Shown here piece by piece: positions 1 to 5,088 of a stretch of DNA of 5,755 bases. The stretch's first letter is position 1; the number at the start of each line of letters is the position of its first letter. The notes below the pieces were generated by a model, which did not search any database, had not been told where the DNA came from, and saw nothing but the letters and a program-made list of their open reading frames with translations. Both the position numbers and the translations under genes were made by a program. Origin of the DNA: Promethearchaeota archaeon (GTDB taxonomy: Archaea > Asgardarchaeota > Lokiarchaeia > Sigynarchaeales > SOKP01). Where the stretch lies: NCBI GenBank assembly GCA_014729315.1, contig WJKD01000378.1, forward strand, positions 1 through 5,755, written 5' to 3'.

Positions 1-82
1 ATTGATATTTATACCTCATAACATATTAACAGCTACCAAAAGTCTTTTGTAGATGAACTTTGTAAGAAAAAACAATAAATGA

Positions 83-111
83 AATGTAAGAAACAAATCA
101 CAGAATGTCAA
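83..111 (-). promoter_or_regulatory. Putative leftward sigma70-type promoter
   Basis: On the minus strand a perfect -35 box TTGACA (106-111) is followed after 17 bases by TACATT (83-88), which matches 4 of 6 bases of the -10 consensus. It points out of the left edge, so it probably serves a gene lying outside the window. It starts exactly where the recognisable part of the decayed PIN toxin ends. No convincing start codon with a ribosome binding site is visible between it and position 1. Confidence 0.4.
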
Positions 112-346
112 CAAAAATAATTCTTTCAATATAAAGGCAATCTGTTTCCAAAAGTTCGACAGGGTTTTTTAATTTTTCAGAATACGTGAGGATTGATAGT
201 TCTTTTATGGTTAAATAATTCCACCAGAGTTAATTCACATATAAAAAATTGGTATTCTCCGGTGATAAGCAGTTCGTAGAATTTGGAGCCATATTGGAGA
301 AGGGAAGAAAATAGGATGTTTGTATTACCGGTTGATCTTTTTTCAA
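98..346 (-). pseudogene. Decayed PIN-domain (VapC-like) toxin remnant
   Basis: Reading the minus strand in pieces gives the start of a PIN-domain ribonuclease. A TTG at 346-344 overlaps the antitoxin stop and encodes MKKINR, ending with a frame change. From 326 an open frame then reads NTNILFSSLL, GSKFYELLITGEYQFF and CELTLVELFNHK, stopping at 177. A further shift continues with YSEKLKNPVELLET and YIERIIFVDIL, stopping at 98. Intact members of this PIN family begin MKKIxLDTNILFSALL, so the first catalytic Asp reads as Asn here and lies at the frameshift. The remnant is only about 83 codons, against roughly 130-145 for the family as I recall it, so the later acidic active-site residues are gone. 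The stop/start overlap with the upstream gene is typical of toxin-antitoxin operons. The N-terminal PIN match is strong; the exact frame joins are my reconstruction. Confidence 0.72.
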
Positions 347-558
347 TTTTCTCTCAATACTTTATTTTTGAGCTTATCCCAAACTTTTTGATTAATTTCC
401 TTTGCAAGAGTCTCGGCTTGCTTTTCAGTCAATTTGCTTTTTTTTCTGATCTGCTCGATCTCGATAAATTCCAGAAAGTCAGCAAGCAATTTTTTATCGA
501 CCGAATCTTCGTTGAATCGAACAATGATATCGTTGTTTTCAAACGCGATTGTATACAT
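343..558 (-). CDS. Small antitoxin-like protein paired with a broken PIN toxin
   Basis: This 71-residue, strongly charged protein has a beta-like start (MYTIAFENNDIIVRF) and a Lys/Glu-rich helical C-terminal half (KLTEKQAETLAKEINQKVW). I do not recognise a named DNA-binding fold. Its role is inferred from position: its stop overlaps the TTG start of a PIN-domain remnant, the usual antitoxin-toxin order, and its size fits an antitoxin that would neutralise a VapC-type ribonuclease. The ATG at 558 is preceded by AAGGGA about 7 bases upstream and by a promoter-like sequence at 592-620. Since the toxin is disrupted, this may be an orphan antitoxin kept by inertia or for cross-neutralisation. The plus-strand frame across the same DNA has no ribosome binding site and a low-complexity Phe-rich product, so the minus-strand reading is preferred. 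Confidence 0.7.
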   Translation of the reverse strand: MYTIAFENNDIIVRFNEDSVDKKLLADFLEFIEIEQIRKKSKLTEKQAETLAKEINQKVWDKLKNKVLREN

Positions 559-591
559 CTTTTATCCCTTAAATTTATCATTCACTTTTAC

Positions 592-620
592 AATTTAAGA
601 TTATTTTTCATTTAAATCAA
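592..620 (-). promoter_or_regulatory. Putative promoter of the antitoxin gene
   Basis: On the minus strand TTGATT (615-620) and TAAATT (592-597) are separated by 17 bases; each matches 4 of 6 consensus bases. Transcription would start near 585, giving a leader of under 30 bases before the antitoxin ATG at 558. The spacing and distance are right but the boxes are weak. Confidence 0.4.
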
Positions 621-763
621 GTATTTTTTAGGGCTATAAAGAAACCGGGATTGTGCGGTCAGCGACATTTCAAGGAGGAACATACTGAAGAAGGGGAGTA
701 TTGGTAGCTACAAATTCATCACGCCGTTTACTTTGCATCGACGCGAAAAATTTAAATCGGCTA

Positions 764-792
764 AATATAGCATACTATTGTTGAAAAGTCAA
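764..792 (-). promoter_or_regulatory. Strong-looking minus-strand promoter with no clear gene after it
   Basis: TTGACT (787-792, 5 of 6 consensus bases) and TATATT (764-769, 5 of 6) are separated by exactly 17 bases on the minus strand. This is the best -10/-35 pair in the left half of the window. Transcription would begin near 757 and run towards the antitoxin gene about 200 bases further on. It could give the toxin-antitoxin pair a long leader, or be a leftover from a gene that has been lost. Confidence 0.5.
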
Positions 793-803
793 TAGAAAAG
801 TGT

Positions 804-839
804 GGGAAATGGGTTTGGGGTTTGGTTGGGGGGAGGGGG
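804..839 (+). repeat. G-tract with G-quadruplex potential
   Basis: The plus strand carries runs of 3, 3, 4, 2, 6 and 5 guanines separated by 1-4 bases of A/T. This satisfies the G3+N1-7 rule for an intramolecular G-quadruplex several times over. The complementary C-run lies downstream of the MltR-like gene and upstream of the minus-strand promoter at 764-792. In the AT-rich surroundings it stands out strongly. Confidence 0.75.
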
Positions 840-875
840 TGCGCTGTATTATTGTTGGAAAGAGTTTTGACGATT

Positions 876-897
876 AGCGCTTTTCATTCCAAGCGCT
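876..897 (-). terminator. Hairpin directly after the MltR-like gene stop
   Basis: AGCGCTT (876-882) and AAGCGCT (891-897) are perfect inverted arms of 7 bases around an 8-base loop. The hairpin begins immediately after the TAA of the gene ending at 898. On the minus strand no uridine run follows, so it is not a classical intrinsic terminator. It may protect the 3' end of the transcript or act with another termination factor. Confidence 0.45.
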
Positions 898-1560
898 TTA
901 TTCAAAATCTTTCATATAATCAGGAAGAGCTATTGTAATAATAGTATTATTTTCATCTTCTAAACTAAGAGGCAATTTTAAATTGCTTATAAGAACCAAA
1001 AGTATAATAGGTAGGGCAATCATTAATGTCAAATTTCCAGGGATATATAAAGTTTTCGATACATTGTCAGGCTTTTCGCCTGTTGAAATTATAATTTCTT
1101 TCTCATTATATGTTGCCCATAATTCGCCCCAATTATAATATTGTCGTTTAGGTACTTTAAATTTTTCAATTTCTTTTCTTATTAATTCTTCATTTAGTGT
1201 TATATTTTCAATTGAATGTGCACAGTGATTTCTTAATTTCCTTATTATTTCAATATCATGATAAACATCGGAATCAATCCAACCTGCACAATAAGCTAGA
1301 TTCAATTTAGCTGAAAATGTTGAAAATGGACCATTGGATGAAAATAAATCTTTCCGAGCCTTTTTGTTTCCTTCTGAAAATTCATTTTGAATTTTTAGTT
1401 TGAGTAAATAATCTATCCATGAACAAATAAGTATCAGTTTAGCACGATCGGATTCATGTTTTAAAGAATTAAGTATTTGATCATGCAACATTTGTTTAAA
1501 TTCTTGACTTATGTTATTTTTATTACCTTTATCCATTTTCGTAATTAATGTTTTCTCCAT
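898..1560 (-). CDS. MltR-like/HEPN-like protein with C-terminal membrane helix
   Basis: The 220-residue protein has the MltR (mannitol repressor) family signature: an ESDRAKLILICSWID segment near residues 36-50, SNGPFSTFSAKLNLAY at 75-90, and IIRKLRNHCAH at 105-115. The last block contains R110-x4-H115, the motif style of HEPN ribonuclease-like domains. After the domain, residues about 177-195 form a hydrophobic stretch (LTLMIALPIILLVLISNL) that could anchor it in the membrane; a short polar tail follows. MltR itself represses mannitol operons, but family members occur widely without such operons and none is visible here, so I do not assign that role. The frame overlaps the upstream gene by 32 bases if it starts at 1560. 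An internal ATG at 1536 would overlap by 8 bases, which suits translational coupling; neither start has a good ribosome binding site. Family placement is fairly sure; function is unknown. Confidence 0.8.
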   Translation of the reverse strand: MEKTLITKMDKGNKNNISQEFKQMLHDQILNSLKHESDRAKLILICSWIDYLLKLKIQNEFSEGNKKARKDLFSSNGPFSTFSAKLNLAYCAGWIDSDVYHDIEIIRKLRNHCAHSIENITLNEELIRKEIEKFKVPKRQYYNWGELWATYNEKEIIISTGEKPDNVSKTLYIPGNLTLMIALPIILLVLISNLKLPLSLEDENNTIITIALPDYMKDFE

Positions 1561-2083
1561 GTTTTTTTAAAAATTTCTCATAAGCGATTCTTTCTTTGGT
1601 GAAAAATTTGGACAACTTTGATTTGTGATTAAAAATATATTGAAAATAGGTTTCAATGGAGACAAGAAATTCATCATAATCACTTATGGTTATCAAATCC
1701 CTCAAATAATCGAATTCTTCTTGAAAAGCTCTATCTAACTTTCGGTTTGGTAGACTTTCAAACACAGGTGTTTTATCGAAAATTTCCTCTTCCCAATATT
1801 CTTTACAGTCTATCAATGTTGATCGTAAGCCAAAGTCTTTATCCTCTTTGTAATACTCTTTATCAAGATATATTTCTTTGCGGTCATCTTTGCATTGTCT
1901 AAGTTCATAACCTTTAATTGCATAAAGCAAATTTATTTTTTCATCACGATTGGAAGCATCCCAAAGAGCTATAAATTTGTTGTGAACAGCTTTGTACTTT
2001 CGCTCAAATCGTAGCTTTTTGTAAATGGAAATGATTATATATAAAATAAAAAAAAGTCCCAGAAACTTAATAATTTCAATCAT
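1529..2083 (-). CDS. N-terminally membrane-anchored protein of unknown family
   Basis: I place the start at the ATG at 2083, giving 184 residues. It is preceded by GAGGA about 6 bases upstream, and the protein then opens with a single hydrophobic helix (IIKFLGLFFILYIIISIY, residues 3-20) followed by basic residues. That predicts an N-terminal anchor with the bulk in the cytoplasm. An upstream in-frame ATG at 2215 would add 44 residues of non-membrane, Cys/Arg-rich sequence running through an inverted repeat, so it is less likely. The rest is charged and mostly helical, with an acidic middle (YWEEEIF) and a Lys-rich end; I recognise no catalytic motif. Its 3' end overlaps the MltR-like gene, so the two are probably translated together and may act as a pair at the membrane. 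The function is unknown. Confidence 0.72.
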   Translation of the reverse strand: MIEIIKFLGLFFILYIIISIYKKLRFERKYKAVHNKFIALWDASNRDEKINLLYAIKGYELRQCKDDRKEIYLDKEYYKEDKDFGLRSTLIDCKEYWEEEIFDKTPVFESLPNRKLDRAFQEEFDYLRDLITISDYDEFLVSIETYFQYIFNHKSKLSKFFTKERIAYEKFLKKHGENINYENG

Positions 2084-2153
2084 AGTATTCCTCGTCTTAT
2101 CCCAACAGCAACGATTACCGATGGTTGTATTTTTAAATTTAAAATTGGTTCTT

Positions 2154-2210
2154 GGCGTTATAACTTCGATTGACGCCTCCCGAGAACATAAGTAGATTCC
2201 GGGCAATCGA
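2154..2210. repeat. Imperfect inverted repeat with two alternative foldings
   Basis: TCGATTG (2166-2172) plus CCCG (2179-2182) pair with CGGG (2200-2203) plus CAATCGA (2204-2210). This gives an 11-bp stem with a 6-base bulge and a 17-base loop. The overlapping segment GGCGTTA (2154-2160) can instead pair with TGACGCC (2171-2177) around a 10-base loop, so the two structures exclude each other. The element lies 71-127 bases upstream of the start at 2083. It could be an attenuator-like leader, a protein-binding site or a recombination site. Confidence 0.55.
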
Positions 2211-2215
2211 CGCAC

Positions 2216-2328
2216 TGATCGTCAAAATAAATAGAGAATTTAATTATTACACAAATATTCTGGATTTTATTATCCGCCCATCTTTCCACTGAATGTAAAG
2301 TCAGGAATAGTTATAGAATAAAATATCA
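2216..2328 (-). other. AT-rich gap after the membrane protein gene, with a bulged hairpin
   Basis: Downstream of the stop at 2329, TCAGGAA (2301-2307) pairs with the interrupted arm TTC-ca-CTGA (2284-2292) around an 8-base loop. This makes a 7-bp stem with a 2-base bulge. No T-run follows on the minus strand, so it is at best a weak terminator. Just beyond it lies GCCCATC (2276-2282), one of the recurring GCCCAA-type motifs of this window. I see no gene here. Confidence 0.4.
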
Positions 2329-3396
2329 TTAATCATCAAAGATATTTTTTAGTCCTGGGGCAAAAAGAAAATCAATTCCCATTGCAATGATTCCAAAAAT
2401 AAATCCTGCTATCCAAACCATGAAAGGCGTGCCCAGGAAGAGTACTAATAATCCTTTCAATATTTCTCGATTCGAAAAAAGAAATAGACTACCAAAGAAT
2501 CCAAGTACACCTGCATAAAATTGTCCAATTCCAACTAATAAATCTGATGCAGCCATTGCAGCGATAGGAAAGGATTGTAATGCTTTTACACTTGGATCTT
2601 GATTTGTTATCAATTCATTCCTTACTGAACAAATTGTATATCCTTTCCAAGCAAACACAAAGTTAATTAGCCATGTTATCCAAGTTGGTAAAGGCATATT
2701 TACGATACCAAGGACCAAAATAAATATTGTCCATATTGCAAAAGTACAAACAGCATGTCTCCAACCTATATATAAAAAACCTATGGGACCAAAAAAGAAT
2801 CCTAAGATTGCTGCTACAATTGGCTTCTTTTTAAATATTGTTGTTTTTGTATTATACTGAACGAACTGATTGTCGTAAAAATTATTATTTTCCTCTTGTG
2901 TATATTTTAGTCTATCAATTAACTCAGAAAATTTCATATATGATGCACTGAAAATTGATGAACCAGCTGTACATAATAAATTAGATATATTTGGTTCGTT
3001 AATATATGAAGCAAACGATTTTCCAATACTTGATACAATCTCATCTTGTGATTTGTCATACAACGAGTTTTTATAATTTTCAATTATCGATTTAGTAGTT
3101 GAATATGCTGATCGGGAATTAGAAAATTTGTTTAAAAATATTCCCTCAATTTCTGTCAAAATATTGTGTATTAGTAATGAATCTAAGTCTTTATGTTGCA
3201 TCACGTGTTGGCAGGTAAAAAGTTTTAGGGCAAAGATATGCCACCTTATTCTGTTAGCAAGTTTGTCTGGTATTTGATATTTGCCAAAATGTCGACGGAA
3301 ATCATTTTCTATACTATCTCTGTTTGAACATAGATTGGATAGGTCTTTTGCAAGATTTTTGGGTGAGCTGTTATGCAGCGCTATTGATGAACTCAT
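2329..3396 (-). CDS. Polytopic membrane protein with soluble helical N-terminal half and TM2-like hairpin
   Basis: The 355-residue protein divides at about residue 187. Residues 1-187 are soluble, helical and polar, with no motif I recognise. After a basic KKK (189-191) come hydrophobic segments at about 192-211, 215-232, 237-250, 284-306, 312-332 and 330-346, so five or six membrane passes. The first two (GFFFGPIGFLYIGW, then a long hydrophobic helix) resemble the TM2 domain pattern of two helices joined by a short turn with an F/Y-x-G-W/Y element; this is a resemblance, not a firm assignment. The ATG at 3396 has a clean GGAG 8 bases upstream, so the start is well supported. It stands alone in its own transcription gap, between the SIR2-like gene and the coupled pair. 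A membrane partner or membrane-disrupting effector would fit a defence setting, but that is inference. Confidence 0.78.
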   Translation of the reverse strand: MSSSIALHNSSPKNLAKDLSNLCSNRDSIENDFRRHFGKYQIPDKLANRIRWHIFALKLFTCQHVMQHKDLDSLLIHNILTEIEGIFLNKFSNSRSAYSTTKSIIENYKNSLYDKSQDEIVSSIGKSFASYINEPNISNLLCTAGSSIFSASYMKFSELIDRLKYTQEENNNFYDNQFVQYNTKTTIFKKKPIVAAILGFFFGPIGFLYIGWRHAVCTFAIWTIFILVLGIVNMPLPTWITWLINFVFAWKGYTICSVRNELITNQDPSVKALQSFPIAAMAASDLLVGIGQFYAGVLGFFGSLFLFSNREILKGLLVLFLGTPFMVWIAGFIFGIIAMGIDFLFAPGLKNIFDD

Positions 3397-3560
3397 AGTT
3401 GATTCTCCGAGATGTATTTGTTCTTAAGATGAGTATATTTTTTGATTGCTGCCTAAATTTATTCTAATAGGATTCCATACTTATTCCTTTTAGTCCCTAA
3501 CACTTCGTTTGGGCGATTATTATTTAATTTATATTGAGTTAGTACTGTTTAAATATATTG
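3397..3560 (-). other. AT-rich gap with an attC-half-like motif
   Basis: Between the SIR2-like stop and the membrane protein start, the minus strand reads GCCCAAAC, then GAAGT, then GTTAGGG (3495-3514). That arrangement resembles the L'-spacer-R' half of an integron attC site. The opposite half (a matching GTTTGGGC before it) is missing; only a CTAAC near 3540 could pair with GTTAG. No strong promoter or terminator is visible, and no gene. The likeness to attC is suggestive only. Confidence 0.3.
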
Positions 3561-4730
3561 TTAAAAATTCCAAAAATCTTCATAATCTACACCTTCGACA
3601 TGCTCATCGTTAAGAAATTCTTCAAATCCTTTATAACAGCGTAAAAAGAAAGTCACAGAATTACCTTGATCTTCAATTAAAGGCTTCAGTCTTTTCAAGA
3701 CTTTTTTCCAATCTGGATCCACAATCCGCCAACTACGTCCTTTTCCAGAAAAACAAGCCTTTCGAATCAAATTTCTAACATGATAATCAGTTTCAGGTAG
3801 GCTGTATCCTATTAAAACATAATGAGTGGCATTCTCTAATATCCTATAAGCCTTCTGCCAAATGACTCTCAGTTTAGGAAAAAGATTAAATTGCTTGAAT
3901 GCTGTGGGATATATAAAAATTTTTTCGAGTTTACCACCACATATTTCACAGAAAGCTGGTATATTTGGAAAATAATCAAAACCTGGATTCTTATAGTATT
4001 CTTCTTCATTTTCAATTATATGATCTTCATTGCTCATATTTATATAAAATCGATTTGGACAATTAGAAGTTGCACATGAAGTCCAGAATAACGAACCATG
4101 AAGTTTCAATAAATAACCTGGGCCATCTTCTGCCTGAAAATTAAAACCTAAAGACGAAAATAGTGATTCTCTATTTGATATTTTGCTAATGAGATACTGT
4201 AAATTTAAAAGTTGCGGCAATTTTTTAATATTTTCTTGACTTCGATTATGAGCAATTAATACTGTTTCAATAATTTCATCATAATTTAAGGAAATAATTG
4301 AATCCTCTGGTTTTAGTTTTTTTGCAAGTGCATTGTGAAGTTTAAAATTGTTAATATTACTTTTGGGATTGAGTCTTTTCTGTAGATATTCAACTAATTC
4401 CAGATTGACTACATTTAATTCATTTCTAATCGCTTCAGCAGTATATGGAATATCATCAAATATGTAGTCATCTCTTAAGAAATCTAAATATGTTAAAATC
4501 TCTTCAATATTTGCTGATCGATAATCGGAGTAATTTTGCTTCAACCAATTTAATAAATTTGGATAAATTTCAGCCCAGCTTTTATTTGAATTTTCTCGAG
4601 GATTTTGAAAGCCCTCAAATACAGATTTCATTAATGGAAATCGTTTATCATCTGCATAGGAAGCACCTGCTCCAAGGATATAAACGTAATTAGTTTCTAA
4701 TGGAAAATGTTCTTCTCGTTCTACATTCAT
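3561..4730 (-). CDS. SIR2-like (sirtuin-fold, putative NADase) protein with zinc knuckle
   Basis: This 389-residue protein has the SIR2-like NAD-binding layout. GAGAS lies at 20-24 with RFPL at 30-33 in the N-terminal Rossmann element. SLNYD at 147-151 holds the Asn (149) that is catalytic in SIR2 NADases, and KLHGS at 209-213 holds the active-site His (211). A zinc knuckle follows, formed by Cys219/Cys224 and Cys261/Cys264, and the conserved LIGYSLPETD lies at 306-315. All key residues are present, so it looks functional. Stand-alone and fused SIR2-like domains of this kind act in several anti-phage systems (Thoeris ThsA, DSR, SIR2-HerA, SIR2-pAgo) by depleting NAD+ on infection. No Argonaute, HerA or TIR partner is visible here, so the system type is open; a protein deacylase role is less likely in this context. 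The ATG at 4730 is the only good start: an in-frame stop lies two codons before it, and no clear ribosome binding site is seen. Confidence 0.88.
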   Translation of the reverse strand: MNVEREEHFPLETNYVYILGAGASYADDKRFPLMKSVFEGFQNPRENSNKSWAEIYPNLLNWLKQNYSDYRSANIEEILTYLDFLRDDYIFDDIPYTAEAIRNELNVVNLELVEYLQKRLNPKSNINNFKLHNALAKKLKPEDSIISLNYDEIIETVLIAHNRSQENIKKLPQLLNLQYLISKISNRESLFSSLGFNFQAEDGPGYLLKLHGSLFWTSCATSNCPNRFYINMSNEDHIIENEEEYYKNPGFDYFPNIPAFCEICGGKLEKIFIYPTAFKQFNLFPKLRVIWQKAYRILENATHYVLIGYSLPETDYHVRNLIRKACFSGKGRSWRIVDPDWKKVLKRLKPLIEDQGNSVTFFLRCYKGFEEFLNDEHVEGVDYEDFWNF

Positions 4731-5033
4731 ATAATTTTATCAATATTATGTCCGCCCAACTTATTACTAGCCACTAAAATATCGGCAAACTAGATGTTTA
4801 TATACAGGATAGACGGTATACATATAAGCAAAAAATTTTTCTATATTCAGACAACTACTATTCCAAATTGCTGAAAGCAATTCATAACAATTTTTGATAT
4901 AGCGAATACATAAGAAAAAATAACGAATAAAATTAAAAATGTCAATAAAAAATATTGCGAAAATATACAGTGCAATTTTGAAGAAACAATTTTGTATTTG
5001 GTCAATTTTTATCCCACCACATTACATAAATCT
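4731..5033. other. Intergenic region and long leader of the SIR2-like gene
   Basis: This very AT-rich region separates the minus-strand block from the plus-strand oxidoreductase. From the promoter at 4917-4945 the SIR2-like transcript would carry a leader of about 180 bases. The leader contains a small perfect hairpin (AATTGC 4866-4871, GCAATT 4877-4882, 5-base loop) and a TATACA direct repeat (4801-4806 and 4817-4822, 10 bases apart). It also holds a GTTGGGC motif on the minus strand (4754-4760) about 24 bases before the start codon. The minus-strand mini-frames in it are under 20 codons and lack ribosome binding sites, so I call none of them. Confidence 0.5.
4917..4945 (-). promoter_or_regulatory. 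Putative promoter of the SIR2-like gene
   Basis: On the minus strand a perfect TTGACA (4940-4945) is followed after 17 bases by TATTTT (4917-4922), 4 of 6 consensus bases, within T-rich DNA. It is the best candidate upstream of the SIR2-like start, although it implies a leader of about 180 bases. Confidence 0.45.
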
Positions 5034-5061
5034 TGACATTTACCCCCGAATTGTTTATTAT
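5034..5061 (+). promoter_or_regulatory. Promoter of the GMC oxidoreductase gene
   Basis: A perfect TTGACA (5034-5039) and TATTAT (5056-5061, 5 of 6 consensus bases) are separated by 16 bases. Transcription would start near 5068, leaving a leader of about 20 bases that contains the ribosome binding site and little else. Confidence 0.65.
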
Positions 5062-5077
5062 TGAATCTTAACATTTC

Positions 5078-5083
5078 AGGAGG
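5078..5083 (+). promoter_or_regulatory. Ribosome binding site fixing the GMC oxidoreductase start
   Basis: AGGAGG lies 5 bases before the ATG at 5089 and is the strongest Shine-Dalgarno sequence in the window. It makes this start nearly certain and contrasts with the weak or absent sites of most minus-strand genes. Confidence 0.8.
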
Positions 5084-5088
5084 GAGAG

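Larger units (their letters stand above)
621..875. other. Intergenic region without a supported gene
   Basis: This stretch lies between the antitoxin promoter and the end of the MltR-like gene. It is less AT-rich than the surrounding genes. It holds a good minus-strand promoter (764-792) and a dense G-tract (804-839). The only start codon after that promoter opens a 22-codon minus-strand frame (670-738, beginning MQSKRRDEFVA) that lacks a ribosome binding site and resembles nothing I can name. On the plus strand AAGGAGG (672-678) precedes a short frame without a proper ATG. I call no gene here. Confidence 0.6.

Noticed and set aside
1..97. Possible gene start (ATG at 19 on the minus strand) leaving the left edge
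   Set aside because: Only six codons are visible and no ribosome binding site precedes them, although a promoter-like pair lies upstream.
283..615. Plus-strand open frame of 110 codons
   Set aside because: It lies opposite the antitoxin gene, has a Phe/Leu-rich product typical of antisense AT-rich DNA, and has no ribosome binding site.
3891..4079. Plus-strand open frame of 62 codons
   Set aside because: It is antisense to the conserved SIR2-like gene, which has clear family motifs on the minus strand.
4445..4693. Plus-strand open frame of 82 codons
   Set aside because: It is antisense to the N-terminal part of the SIR2-like gene and has no ribosome binding site or recognisable product.
4731..4915. 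Mini-frames of 9, 12 and 18 codons in the SIR2-like leader, two of them overlapping by ATGA
   Set aside because: They have no ribosome binding site and no conserved content; such frames are expected by chance in AT-rich DNA.
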